A stretch of 64,000 nt of DNA from Sacculina carcini. Lineage: Eukaryota; Arthropoda; Thecostraca; Sacculinidae. Below the pieces are notes generated by a model. It saw nothing but the letters and a program-made list of their open reading frames with translations, did not search any database and was not told the origin of the DNA. Shown in pieces: positions 19,911 to 32,001 of this stretch (position 1 is its first letter; every line of letters begins with the position of its first letter). The stretch is from positions 3,344,001 through 3,408,000 of the forward strand of contig OU696593.1 in assembly GCA_916048095.2 (NCBI GenBank), read 5' to 3'. Both the position numbers and the translations under genes were made by a program.

Positions 19911-21541
19911 CCCATTAAGACCTGGCGTCCAGAAAAATGGACGCTAGGAAAACCGCCATAGTGATTTTACCTGGTAATATTGAAGCGTAATAATATGATG
20001 AGGAGATGTAGCTATAAAATATAATCCTGTCTGCCATAAAACGGGCAGCGCAGCCAAACATATTTAGTACGTGTTGTGAACCGGTACACTGCAGAGTTGC
20101 ACCATGGCGGCTGACGGCGTCGCTCCGGCTCAGTCATATTGCCCTAATTTCTTTACTACCAGTTTTATTTACATACAACTGTTTTAACACGTACATGAGT
20201 GTTGTAGCTATGCATTTATATCATAAATAGGTATCGCATATGATATGGCTTTGAGTTATAACAGTTTACTTATGGGTGTCCATTTTTCTGGACGCTGGGC
20301 ATCCATTACCTAGGTTCATTGGAAATAATGATCTGGATATATATATAGACACTCTTTTGATCATTACAAGTTTACGTATTATAAAACAAGAATCATTACT
20401 TATATTTTTTTATAATTGATATTATTTAGGGATTCTACTGATCAATTGATACGCTTATATAGTGTAATAAACAAAAAAAGGACTCAGCAAATCGATAACT
20501 TACTGCTTCTGTGTTGATTTTTGAAGATGAATATGATATCTGATGTTCATCCATATTGCCCTGAATTTTTTATATACAGCAATCAACCGAGGCTGTCTTC
20601 ATCCTGATGAAGTCGTATCAGCTGCTACAGAGAGTGAGCTATTCAGATTGTTTTAGATCAAAAGTTCATTGAAACCTTGTTGCACAGACAAATTTGTATG
20701 CAGTCCAACAAAATAGATCGCTCAATGTGACAGCAGATGATATTTTTGTAATGCTTGGAGGATTCATGTTGAGTTGATATGCTGAATATCCAAACAATAG
20801 GTTGTATTGGAGTCGTAAAGATGATAGTCCTGGCAGAACCGTAGCAACCGCCCCAGCACCCCCCCCTCCGCCGGGGCGGCCCGAGTGTTGAAGAACCCCG
20901 TTGACTGACACATGCTATTGAAATGTATTCTAAAATAGTGTATAAAGGTATCGTAAGTCTCTAAGAGACCTAGGGGCTGCTCGAAATTGCATTTTCCCAA
21001 AGTCGTACCTTTATTATAATGCTGCTGTATTTATAATGGGAAGTCGCGGCGCCAAGGGGGGTCTTGGGGGGCTACTGCCCCCCTCAAATATATCAATCAC
21101 CCTAAGCTTCCCCCCAAAATCATAATTATGGACATCAAGTTTCTTTCCACTGTAAATGAAACTTTACTGCCTACAGTAATCTTATTTGTCCTTACCCCAC
21201 TCAGCCCCCCATCGTAAAAATCCTGACGCCGCCACTGATAATGGGGGTCAAAATTATTGCCTTCGGAGGTGGACATAAGACCATTTATCCGCTCTGAGTC
21301 GTGGTAGTTTGACCTAAAACTCGTAATAAAACGGATCATACATGCTGAGTGTGTTCTTCTCATATATTGGAATAATGTTGCTGTTAGGTGCACAGCGTCC
21401 AGAAAACTGGACAGCTCATATCTTAAAAACTATTAAATATTTTTCTGTGAAATTTACTATAAATTTTGAGTGTGCCATGAATAGGCGTTCCTGTGAAAAT
21501 CACTCATCTACCTATTTTGGTTAACTTTGGGCATTAATGGG
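19911..21541. mobile_element. piggyBac-type non-autonomous element in a LINE
   Basis: TTAA flanks both sides (19907-19910, 21542-21545). The ends are CCCATTAAGACC and, inverted, CCCATTAATGCC, sharing CCCATTAA. Excision restores the LINE frame, as piggyBac integration at TTAA predicts. Hairpin-forming CGTCCAGAAAAATGGACG lies close to the left end (about 19926-19943), with relatives at 20278-20300 and 21390-21408. No transposase frame is present. A hAT MITE (21041-21237) has inserted inside it. Confidence 0.8.
21041..21237. mobile_element. hAT MITE nested in the piggyBac-type element
   Basis: ATAATGGG occurs on both sides (21033-21040, 21238-21245), a perfect 8-bp duplication. The ends AAGTCGCGGCGCCAAGG and, inverted, CAGTGGCGGCGTCAGGA are related. 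Long G and C runs lie near each end. The ends resemble those at 32875-33186. Confidence 0.7.
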
Positions 21542-21745
21542 TTAAGTACTTGAAAACCGCTATTAAATCTCCTCTCTCCATCCGTTCTTGCGGTGTCTTC
21601 AAGCCAAGTGTTTTTAGTCTGTCTTCATATAGTAATTTCTCTAAATCTGGGATCAGTTTCGAAAATATCTCTTGAATCTTCTCTAATTTTGCTATATCTT
21701 TTTTGTATGGCGTCCACACAGTTGCAGAGTACTGTATGTGGGTTT

Positions 21746-22335
21746 GGGTGTCTGTATGTGTGTTTATGTGTGTATGTATGTATGTATGTATGTATATGTA
21801 TGTATGTATGCATATTTATGTATGTATGCATATGTGTGTATGTATGTGTGTGTGCATGTGTGTGTGTGTATGCTTATGTATGCATATGCACAAAAGCTGA
21901 TAAATTAAGGCAAGTTATATTCATTCTTGTGTGTAATATTCTATGGCGTATATGTGCATATTTGGCTCTTCAAGCTGTTGGTTGCTATATCTACCGTCAA
22001 ACACTATCAACACACCAACAAGCGTGTATTTCAACTTAACATCCAACACACACACACACATACACACACACACATACACACACACACATACACACCTTTG
22101 TATACACACACATACACACTTATTGTATGATTCCCCACACACACACACACACACACACACATTACATTACATTAAGACATTTATATCGCGCTTTTCACCC
22201 GAGGGTCTCAGAAGCGCTCACACACACACTCACACACACACAACACACACACACACACACACAAGCACAAGAGTCATACACATACACAATCACGAACACA
22301 CACACTCACCTACATACACACACCCATACACACTT
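21746..22335. repeat. TGTA and CA microsatellites with a LINE/SINE tail
   Basis: (TGTA)n dominates 21765-21890 and (CA)n dominates 22048-22160 and 22218-22262. Between them, 22165-22225 on the minus strand reads as a LINE/SINE 3' end (AGCGC(T)...ATATAAATGTCTTAATGTAATG), related to the + strand copy at 32540-32600. No gene. Confidence 0.6.
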
Positions 22336-22420
22336 GTGTGTATGATGTGTGTGTGTTGTGTGACTTGTGATTTGTGATTCATACTGTGCGGTTGTGTCCT
22401 GTCGTGATTTGATTGTGACC

Positions 22421-23233
22421 ATGTCGCCTGTTACAAATGAGCAGTTAAAGCTGATGCTTGAAACACAAACGGCAACGTTCAAGGCAGTGATTGAGCTTTT
22501 CACCTCGAACATTTCTGCTAGAAACGACAAGCTTGCTGATCAGGTGAGCGAGCTGCAAAAAAGCCTGGAGTTCACTCAGGCCAAAGTTGATGACCTAGAA
22601 AAAGACAAGCGCGAGAGTGAAAGCAGAGAGAGAGACATGATTCGCAAAATCTTCCAGTACGAGGTCAGACTGAAACAGCTGGAGGAGCGGCAGGATCAGG
22701 AAGAAGACCTATCCAGACGTCAAAATGTTCTATTTGATGGAATCACAGACGACGTCAAGGAAGAGAGAGCAGAGACGGAGTCAAAAGTCGAGCAGATCAT
22801 AAAGGACAAACTGCAAATTCCCACAACGAAAATCGACATGGCTCATCGAGTGGGTAGGCTTGGCGGCCAAAGGTCACGACCGGTGCTGGTGAAGTTTCAG
22901 ACGGTGGCTGACAGGGAGACGGTGATGCGGAACGCCCACAAGTTGAAAGGATCAAATATTTATGTGAACGAGGACCTCTGTGCGGCATCGAGAGAGAAGA
23001 AGAAAGCCCAACTCCCTCTTTTGCAGCAAGCCAAGAGAGAGGGTAAAATTGCGTACTTTAGAGGGGCAAGACTGATAATCAAAGAAAGGAGGCAGCAAGC
23101 AGTGGAGCCGATGACGCAGCACGCGTCTATGGTGCAACAACAGACTACCGAGGAGGAGTCTGCAGCTGCAATGGCCACGGCACAGCTGAGGTCAAGAGGT
23201 CAGCGCAGGAAGGACACTCCGAATGCCAAGTGA
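22421..23233 (+). CDS. LINE ORF1 (coiled coil plus L1-type RNA-binding domain)
   Basis: 270 codons from the ATG in GACCATGTCGCC. Residues about 40-110 are rich in Lys, Glu and Leu heptads (coiled coil). RRQNVLFDGITDDVKEERA and IDMAHRVGRLGGQRSRPVLV, then ETVMRNAHKLKGSNIYVNED, match the RRM and C-terminal domain of the L1 ORF1-type (transposase_22) nucleic-acid chaperone. It should trimerise and bind the element RNA. The frame is intact. ORF2 starts 42 bp after its stop, so ORF2 is probably made by reinitiation or readthrough. Confidence 0.8.
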   Translation: MSPVTNEQLKLMLETQTATFKAVIELFTSNISARNDKLADQVSELQKSLEFTQAKVDDLEKDKRESESRERDMIRKIFQYEVRLKQLEERQDQEEDLSRRQNVLFDGITDDVKEERAETESKVEQIIKDKLQIPTTKIDMAHRVGRLGGQRSRPVLVKFQTVADRETVMRNAHKLKGSNIYVNEDLCAASREKKKAQLPLLQQAKREGKIAYFRGARLIIKERRQQAVEPMTQHASMVQQQTTEEESAAAMATAQLRSRGQRRKDTPNAK

Positions 23234-23275
23234 AATTTTCAGTCTTCATTAGTATTTGTAAACTAGATTACTACT

Positions 23276-26238
23276 ATGATTGATATCTTGTCTGATTACC
23301 GTTCTCTATATTTCAAGGACGATCATTTTATAGACACATATAACTCTCTGAGTAATGAACGTCTTGACCCAGCTGACAATGTAAAAACTGATTATATCAG
23401 TAATGTGACTGACCTGACCAGCACACTTGACACAGCATTCAATATCATCAGCTTTAATATAAGATCCATACCTAAAAATTTAAAAACTTTTGTTGATGAA
23501 GTAGTTTACAATAACACATATAAATTTAATATCATGGGGTTAACTGAAGCTAGATTAAATCCTGACCACTGTCAACTTTATAAAATACCGGGATATAATA
23601 TGTTTTCTAACTGTAGAAACGTTTACGGAGGTGGAGTGGTAATTTATATCGATGAAAGATATTCATCCAGGGTAATTGATGAGTTTACGGTTAAGTCAGA
23701 TTGTGTAGAAACTTTGTGTACAGAAATTGTAGCTGGCCAAAAAAAAAATCATTAATATTTGTGTATACAGACCACCGAATAGCAATTTTACTGAATTCCT
23801 CGAAATATTGGAAAACACACTTGAATCACTAAGAGTCAACAAATATAAATGCATATCCATCTTTTGGGGACTTTAATTTAAATTTGTTAGACAGGACTGA
23901 AAATGTCAAACAATTTGTCAACCTCATGTACTCTTTCTCGTTCCATAGCTTGATAAACAGACCGACAAGAGTGACCGACTCATCGGCCACTCTAATCGAT
24001 CACATTTGGTCTACTGAAATTAACATGAACGAAGCAAACTATATCATTGAAACAGACATATCTGATCATTTTCCTACGATTTCTCAATTCAGAACAAACC
24101 AAATGAGAAATAAACAGCAAATTTTGAAACTCAGAACCTTTAATCACATTTCAATGACTGAATTCAACACAAAATTGGCTTCTGTAAATTGGTATGGAGT
24201 ATTTGACGAGCATTGTCCGGAAAGTGCTTTCGACAAGTTCTACTACACTTTCATTGATCTGTTTGAGGAACATTTTCCCTACAAAAATATCAAAATGAAA
24301 AAGAAGTGTGAATTGAGCCCCCACATCACTCCGGAAATCAAGACTAAGATTAGAGAAAAAAATCGGTTGTTAAGACTTTCAAAAAAGTGGCCAAATATGT
24401 ATAAAGAAGAATACAAGAGGTATCGAAATAATTTAACCAACTTGATGAGAATTACAAAAAACAATTATTATAAAGAAAAATTTTGTTCTAACAAAGGCAA
24501 TGCTAAAAAGCAGTGGCAAATCATTAACTCATTATTGGGGAGGAAAAATCATGGGGATAAAACTATTGAACTACACAACAATTGTCGAAATATTCCTGAT
24601 GTGTTTAATAACCACTTTTTGAATATGGGTGCTCAAAACAATCAAAATAGTCTGGATTTCAAGACATTCCTTCATACACGGCCAACTTCTTCCATGTTTT
24701 TACAATCTACCAATGAACAAGAAATTAAAATTGTTCTAAGCACATTTGACAGTCATGCGTCAGGTTACGATGAAATTCCTCCAATTCTACTGAAATTTAC
24801 TGCAGATATAATCAGCGCTCCACTGGCTCATATCATTAACTTATCCTTCTCCACCGGGCATTATCCAAATGAACTTAAATGTGCAAAAGTTATTCCTATT
24901 TTTAAATCAGGAGATGCAGGGGAAGTGAACAACTACAGACCAATATCGATGCTTCCGTCACTTAATAAAGTTTTCGAAAAAGTTATATCCTCAAGACTAG
25001 TCTCATACCTCGAAAAAAACGAACTTTTAAATAAACAACAATTTGGGTTCAGATCTGGCTGCTCCACAGAGTCGGCTATTTTGGATTTTGTCAATGGAGT
25101 TTATGAATGCTTAGAGAGAAAACATCTTGCTGCTGGTATTTTTTTAGATTTTTCAAAAGCATTTGATAGAATTAACCATTCAAAATTATTACATAAATTG
25201 GAACATCTGGGTATAAGGGGTGTAGTTCACAAACTTTTTGAGAATTATTCAACTGACCGTACACAGAGAGTGTACTGTAACAAGTGCTACTCTTCTGTCA
25301 TGAAAATTACTAAGGGAGTGCCACAGGGATCTGTTTTGGGGCCCATACTTTTCTTGGTATATATAAATGATATTGTTTACTCTAGCCCTGTAATTAAATT
25401 CACAATATATGCAGACGATACAACTCTATTGTTAACTGACGAAAATGTTAAAGGTTTGCATCATAAAATGTATATGGAACTTAAGAATGTATATAGCTGG
25501 ACCCAGGCCAACGACCTTACGATAAATTTGAAAAAAACATCCTATATAATATTTCAAAATCGGTCCGTAAAACACGACTTCCCTAGAATTCTATTAGATG
25601 GTGTATACTTGAAACAAAGTCATTCTACCAAATTTTTGTGTGTTTTCATTGATGAGAACTTGAATTGGAATATTCATATAAGTGAACTTTGTTCAAAACT
25701 GGCAAAAATAATGGGAATTATGTATCGGGTTCGGCACAATTTTACACATGAGGCTAAAATGTATGTTTACTATGCACTTTTCTACCCTCATTTGACCTAT
25801 TGCGTCTCAATTTGGGCGAATACCTATAGTTCATTTTTAACACAAATTAATGTTGCGCAGAGAAAATTTTTACGTTGTCTTTTTCACAGAAAAAAATTTG
25901 ATTCCACAGAAGACATATTCAGGCAAAAAAACATTCTCAAGTTCTCATCCATCCATAAATATTTCACAATCCTGCTTATATACAAACTGATCGGACATAA
26001 CTCTATTTTTCAAATAAATGACCATGCTTGTAACACTAGAAATAATAACGTGAACTTGATACTACCGAAATTCAGGACCACACTGTTTAAAATGTGCGTT
26101 GTGAGTTATTGACCGGAATTGTTCAATAGCTTACCTACTGAGATAAAATTTTTAGTAAATTGTAGTAGCCCCCACCAGTTTAAAAAGGTTATACGAAAGT
26201 ATGTTCTTGACAAACAATGCTCACCATATTTATGTTAA
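23276..26238 (+). pseudogene. LINE ORF2 (endonuclease and reverse transcriptase)
   Basis: The endonuclease has FNIISFNIRSI and MGLTEARL, and, after a frameshift in an A9-10 run at about 23740-23749, YRPPN. A second shift before GDFNLNLLD (23866-23890) follows, then TLIDHIW and SDHFP. The RT frame is open from 23866 to 26112, with YRPISMLPSLNKVFEKV, FGFRSGCSTESAIL, FLDFSKAFDRINH, GVPQGSVLGPILF and YADDTTLL. At 26110-26112 TGA replaces the expected Trp of the final WN.LP motif. Reading through reaches TAA at 26236. The two frameshifts and one stop are few, so the copy is young. Confidence 0.8.
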
Positions 26239-26433
26239 CTGCGATTGTCTCATACGTGTTTTCTTCTGCATTTCATTGTGTGTTGAAATATATGAATGTA
26301 AATCCATTGTGGTGCACAATGGATGTCCACATCGGGCCCATTAATCAGAATAATCATTAGTGCTTGTAACTAAGAGATGTATTATTGTTCTGTGTTATCA
26401 TTTGTATACCCATTGTCGAATTTGCATTACCTT

Positions 26434-26434
<1 letters not shown>

Positions 26435-26483
<49 letters not shown>

Positions 26484-26519
26484 TGTGCGTGTGTGTGTGT
26501 GTTTGTGTGTGTTGGTGCC

Positions 26520-26574
<55 letters not shown>
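26435..26574. repeat. (GT)n microsatellite in the LINE 3' UTR
   Basis: About 140 bp of nearly pure GT with a few TTGTGTG and CGTG interruptions, lying between ORF2 and the AATTAC tail of the LINE. Confidence 0.95.
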
Positions 26575-26576
<2 letters not shown>

Positions 26577-27277
26577 TTATATTTAAGTCTAGATATTCAA
26601 GTCTCTTTTGTATCTCTTTATTTGAATGTAACCATGATCTATCGTGTGATGTGTCCCATGTGATGTTGCACATTTTTACTCCCGTCAGTATGAAGTATTA
26701 GTGTATTAATTTGTCTGTTGAGAAGCCACAATTTGGCTTGACAGACTATGCTGCTGTATTTTATCATGTTTTGTGTGTGTTTTTGATGCGGTGGCAATAA
26801 ATTACAATTACAATTACAATTACACACAAAACAGACATATAACAGACATATAGATAAGTACATATACGCACAATCACGAACATACACTCACGTTTACATA
26901 CTCAAAAACACAAAAATGCACACGCACACACACATACATATTGAATAAGATAGCAAAGCCGACATACAGCACAGAAGACAACACAACATACAACACATTA
27001 AGACAACACAACAGGCATACAACGACATACACTCAGATTGACAAATCACAACACGATAGACACACAAATACAAACCAGAAAACACAACATGACAGACACA
27101 CAAAGACATACACTCAAACAAATAGACAGAGAACACAACACAACAGACACACAAACACAGATAACAGAGCTCAACATAACAACACACATACAGCATACAA
27201 TGGAGAAACATACAGACACAAGAACAGAAAACACACGCATGAAGCACATACACATAGAAGACAGAATTAGGAAACAA

Positions 27278-30200
27278 TCAGACCTTATATTCAGTACTAA
27301 TATATACAATATTATTAAGACAGTAATAAGACTTAGTGAGAAAGAATTTTTTAGTATGTTTTTTGAAAAGAGATAGAGATTTGATTGAGCGTATTGAGGG
27401 AGAAAGCCTATTGTAGATACGAGGTCCTAAGATAGAGAAACAACGATTGTAGTGAGAATGCCTAGAAGGAAAGGAAGGTTCAACTAGTAGAAAAGGATCG
27501 TTAGAAGACCTAAGAGAAAGAGATGAGGTTTTATAAGACAGGAGGTCAAACAGATACGCAGGCTTACGAAGATGAAGAGCTGAATGAATAATTAAACAAA
27601 TACGATACTCAACAAGAGCCTTAATGGGAAGTAACCTTTTGTAAAGTTTTTGTAAAGAAGAAGATACATGAGAACCCGAAGGAAGATTAAATATCATACG
27701 ACAAGCTTTATTAATAATAGATTGAAGTTTCCTAAGCTGGCGGTGGTTGAGAGATAGTAGAAGAGAACAGTAGTACTGAGTTCTACTAAAGATGAATGAA
27801 TTAGCCAACTTAAAGGCAGCAGAGATGGTTATATATCTACGAATGGAATATATACGCCTAAGTTGATCACCTGTTACAGCACCTGATAATGTCAGATATG
27901 TGTGGATCAAAAGAAAGAGAGTTATCGAGTATGATACCAAGACTACGTACAGAGCAGGATAGAGGTATACTAAGAGAAGTAGTACTATTAGAAGATGGAA
28001 AGAGAATATACTTAGTCTTATCAGGATTAAGTTTGAGATGACGAGTGAACGCCCATCTTTCTATATCAGATAGGATGGTACTGACTGAAGAGTGAGAAAT
28101 AGACTCAGACGAGAGAAGGATTTGAATGTCGTCAGCGAATATTTGGAAGGACACATCTTGACGACGAAGAACTTTCCCTACAGAGGTAAGATACATATTG
28201 AAGAGGGGAGGGCCTAAGACAGAGCCTTGAGGTACACCACAAGTTAGTGGGCAAGCCTCGCTACAAGAATCAGCAGAGGTAGAAACAAACTGAAGTCTAT
28301 CAGAAAGATAAGAGCGAAAGAAAGAGAGAGCTGTGCCGCTAATGCCTAAATCTAACAGAGTATCAATAAGAAGCAGATGATTAACAGTGTCAAATGCAGC
28401 AGAGAAGTCTAGTTGTATAAGTAGAACATCATTACCAGAGAGAGTAGATTTGAGAATAGAATTATAGAGAAAAATTAGAGAAGTTTCAGTAGAGTGAAAG
28501 TGCCGGAAGCCAGACTGCTCAGGAAGAAACAAATTGTTAGATTCAAGATAATCAGATATCTTTATGTAGGCAGCCATTTCAAGAACCTTTGACAGCCAAG
28601 GAATTCTAGAGATTGGTCGATAGTTAGAGAGCGTGTTAGTATCTAAATCAGATTTCTTAAGTATAGGGAGAATACTGGCAGTTTTAGATGCAAGAAATTC
28701 CCCAAGAGTGAAAGAAGCATTGATGAAATTAGCTAAGAAAGGGAGAAGTAATTCAATGGAGTGAGGAATCCTGGAAAGATCAATGGGATCGAGAGATGAA
28801 GAATGAATATGAACACGTCTTAAAATATTCCTACAATCAGAAAGGGCAACTGAAGTAAAAGAGTGAAAAACAGAGGAGGGTAAGGGCGGAGAGGATAATG
28901 GTAGAGTAGCAGGGAACAAGCAGCGAATCTTATCGATTTTTGACTGGAAGAAATTCATAAATAAAGAAGGCAACCGATTAGAGGTAGAATCTGGGAAAAC
29001 AAGACTACGGGAATTACCTAAAAGACTGTCAAAAAGCTTCCAAAGTTTCTTAAAGTTAAGACATGAAGAAATTTTAGAATTATAGTAAGATTTCTTGGCG
29101 GAGTCGCAAAGAAGATGATGATCACGGCGGGCAGAACAGAAAGATTGCCAGGAAGAGTCAGACTTGAGACGACGCCATTGGCGCTCAAGCCGACGAAGAG
29201 AGGTTTTTGAATTTTTAATATCAGAGTTAAACCAAGGACAGCGAGTATTAGTGGAACGAAAGATTTTAATAGGAATAAAGTTTGATTTGAGAGAATCGAG
29301 GGATGAGTTGAAGTATCCTAAGAGAGAATTAGGTGGTATATGAACGAAACATTCAGTAGCAAAAGACAAATGCATATTGACATAAAGAGAGTCCAAATCA
29401 GCGTTACGATAATCCGAGAAACTAATAAGCTTGGGAGATTTGTAAGTGATAGGGAGGCAGGCAGAAAATTCAACTAATGCATGATCAGAAATGAAGGAAT
29501 CAATAGGAAAAACAGTGAGATCTTTAATAAGAATAGTAGAATCGGAGAAAGAAAGGAGGAGATCAAGTGTGTGGCCGTGAACATGAGTAGGGCAGCAGAT
29601 ATGATTACAAAGACCTAATGAATCGATTAATTGTAAAAACATATAAGAACAAGACTTGAGATGAGGCTCATCAACCCAAAGGTTTAAGTCACCACAAATC
29701 ACTATTCTAGAAGAAAAAATTGGAAGAAGTGTGTCTATAAGAGAAGAAAACTCATCAAGAAAAATTGAGGAAGAGAAAGAATTAAGACGGTAAATGTTGA
29801 CAATACATACAGGCAGAGTAGTTTTACCTATTACTTTACAACAGATGTATTCAAATGACTTAATAGGAATTTCTACACTACATAGATAGGCATTAATGAT
29901 TTTAGAATTATAGACAAAAGAAACACCACTGCCAGAGCATTTAGTAGGATTAGAGACATTCACAGGGCGACAATTATGGAAAGCTGAGTAACCAGCAGGA
30001 AGAGAGCGGTCAAATGAGGATGTTTCAGCAAAAGAGAGCCATGACTCAATAATCAGAAAAATTTCATACTTAGGAAGGATGGACGCAAAAAGTGATATTT
30101 TAGACCTAATAGACCTGAAATTCAAGAAAGCACATTTTAATAAACCAATTGCATTATTAGATTTAGAACGAGAAATAATAGAAAATGAATCAGAGAGAGA

Positions 30201-30506
30201 AGAAAGACACTTATCAGCGGATGAAGTACTGATTGAAGGAAGCAGAACTGAAGATCCAGCATCTCTTTCCGAAGTCGACTGCTGAGCACAATCAGTCAGG
30301 CCGGTTGTCACATCTAGTTTTCCGAGTTGGAATCCTCGACGGTCTGAGTGCGGCTGATCAGATGAGTCCTCGATGACGTGAAGCAAGGACACGACGGGTC
30401 GAATGACGTGTGGCCGACGTTTGCACGACCCGCACGTGCACAGTTGATACACTTGCGGGCATTCTTCGCCGGGCACGACTTGGTAGTGTGCTTTCCAGCA
30501 CACCAC
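27278..30506 (-). pseudogene. L2-like LINE ORF2 (endonuclease and reverse transcriptase), copy B
   Basis: A frame open over 30506-27867 contains the endonuclease (LLKCAFLNFRSIRSK, ESWL, GDLNLWVDEP, HGHTLDLLLSFSD, SDHALVEFSA). It continues into the RT (LSNYRPISRIPWLSKVLEM, EQSGFRHFHSTETSL, LDFSAAFDTVNHLLL, GVPQGSVLGPPLFNMYL, FADDIQILLS). A frameshift at about 27900-27935 moves the C-terminal part to 27940-27278 (SRTQYYCSLLLSLNHRQLR, RMIFNLPSGSHV), which keeps the usual C-terminal layout. The true start is probably near 30300, since the first 70 codons overlap ORF1 in another frame. All catalytic boxes are present, so a single shift separates it from an intact frame. Confidence 0.85.
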
Positions 30507-31575
30507 CCACGAGTGGCCTTCTGGGCTCTACACTGACGCTGACATTTGATGCAACGCGTGACCCAGAAGCGATCGTATACAAGCATCTGCTGTCACCCAA
30601 GTAGACGAATCCGGACTTCATGATGATGTCACGGATTGTAGGAGAGACAGTCACAACAACTGTTTTGGTGTGCTCCGACGACTTCTTGGAAAACAGCACA
30701 CGAAAGTCAGCTGCGCGGTTGACTGCAGCTTTGACCAGGCTGTTTTTCCTGCTGACGAATTCGGTTATGTTGTCGTTGGCAATATCAGAGCTGACAGAAG
30801 TGATTGTCAACTTGGGCAGAACTTTTCCAGGGCACGACGTTTTGAGATGGGCCACATGTTTGATTGCCTTCAAGGCGTGACCAACAGTCTTGCTGTCTGG
30901 CAACTTCACCTTGACAGCACCACGCTTGGTGGTCGTCATAGCCAGCACTGGTACAGATTGAAGTGCCTCTGACACGCGCTTGGAATCCACCGCGACTTCA
31001 TCGGAAGACTTCACAATGATCTCGCGGGATACTGCTTGCGAATATGTGCGCGGCTGCTGCACCGCACACGATGTCGGAGTTGGCAGGAGAGATGTGGGAG
31101 TTGGCAGGAGAGATGGAGGAGTTGGCATGAGAGATGGCGGCGTAGGAAGAAGCGGAGACGAGAGTTTTTGCTTGCAGACCAGTTGAAGCTGCTGCTTGAT
31201 TTCATTGACAGTCTTAGTCAGATCTTGCAGTGACTGACTGTCAGCGGGTTTTTCCAATTGTTTGGCTTCTTCATCAGCTTTGGCGGAGGGTGACGAGTGA
31301 AAAACACCGTCAAGCCATGCGCTCATCTCGGCTGTGTTCGAGTCGCGAGCCAGAATGCAGCTCTCACAAGTGTAAGCGCATCTTGTCGTGAAGAAATTCA
31401 TCACAACGTATCTTGGAAGACGTGAGAATTTCACATGCACCTATTTGCTGCATTTTGAGCAGCACAGTGCAGAGTCAGAGACAGCCATTTTGCACACGCC
31501 ACAGCTGGTGCCGGCAGGAGGGGAGGCAGCACGGGAGGGCTGGAGTTCGGTTGGTTTGTTTACCACACTCATTAC
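30314..31575 (-). pseudogene. L2-like LINE ORF1 with zinc fingers, copy B
   Basis: From the ATG at 31575 it encodes CGVCKMAVSDSALCCSKC, then TAG at about 31441-31443 where copy A has Tyr, so the PHD-like finger is cut by a nonsense change. The frame continues 31440-30590 with repeated TPPSLLPTP (proline-rich) and a middle domain (KLPDSKTVGHALKAIKHVAH, LPKLTITSVSSDIANDNI). It shifts near 30590 to the knuckles CIKCQRQC, CAGKHTTKSC and CINC. It ends SEN and a stop at 30314. ORF1 is expected to bind the element RNA. Confidence 0.75.
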
Positions 31576-31639
31576 GAGTGCGATAAAATCGCCGATCGAG
31601 ACGAATCACAGGCAGACGCGCATACAAACACACGTACAC

Positions 31640-31749
31640 TCACACACACACACACACACACACACGAACTCTCACACACAGGAAGGGTCGGGCGGGCAGA
31701 CGCGCATACAAACACACGACCCACGCACAGAGACGCCGGCCGGTGTTTG

Positions 31750-31795
<46 letters not shown>
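31640..31795. repeat. (CA)n tracts in the LINE 5' UTR
   Basis: (CA)n at 31640-31664 and 31750-31795, separated by GAAGGGTCGG-GGCAGACGCGCATACAAACA units that recur in the same UTR. These mirror the CA-rich 5' UTR of copy A. Confidence 0.85.
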
Positions 31796-31798
<3 letters not shown>

Positions 31799-32001
31799 AG
31801 GGTCGGACCAGGCACAAAATAGCACCTAGCCGCGAAATCCTTAACCACGATCACAACACTGAACACCACGAAAACGCAAATAGCAGGAGCAACACGAAAG
31901 CACATCCGCACAGAACAATCTCTCAAACAAGAGTGAGCTACTTCTCTCACACACACGCACACACAGAGAATAACCAGAGCTAACAAAATAAATATTCTAA
32001 T

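Larger units (their letters stand above)
19610..21745 (-). pseudogene. CR1-like LINE fragment split by a TTAA insertion
   Basis: Two blocks (21745-21546 and 19906-19610) encode adjoining parts of a LINE ORF2 C-terminus. The right one has KDIAKLEKIQEIFSKLIPDL and RMERGDLIAVFKYL; the left one has EYKQKEGRRGHNMKL and WNYLSNDVVAASTISSFKSL. Removing 19911-21541 and one TTAA joins them in one frame. The 3' end near 19610 abuts a TG-rich tract. Confidence 0.75.
22380..26823 (+). mobile_element. Jockey/Daphne-like LINE, nearly full length
   Basis: Two frames, ORF1 (22421-23233) and ORF2 (23276-26238), are followed by a 3' UTR with a long (GT)n tract (26435-26574) and an end of CAATAAATTACAATTACAATTAC repeats at about 26798-26823. 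The AATTAC units are a simple-repeat tail as in CR1/Jockey-group LINEs. It lies in the last intron of the lipase gene, in the same direction. Frameshifts and one nonsense change make this copy inactive, but the RT is intact. A related, 5'-truncated copy lies at 53631-55195. Confidence 0.8.
26935..31945 (-). mobile_element. L2-like LINE, copy B, nearly full length
   Basis: The minus-strand order is CA-rich 5' UTR (31945-31580), ORF1 (31575-30314), ORF2 (about 30300-27278), then a 3' UTR of ACAACA/GACACACA-rich sequence to about 26935. It lies in the lipase's last intron in opposite orientation, next to the tail of the Daphne-like LINE. A stop in ORF1 and frameshifts in both ORFs show it is inactive, though less decayed than copy A. 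The 3' border is approximate. Confidence 0.8.

Noticed and set aside
21760..22330. CRISPR-like or satellite array
   Set aside because: The repetition is simple TGTA and CA sequence without spaced unique spacers.
27867..30506. 879-codon frame as a host gene
   Set aside because: Endonuclease and RT motifs, a matching second copy and an adjoining ORF1 show that it is LINE ORF2.
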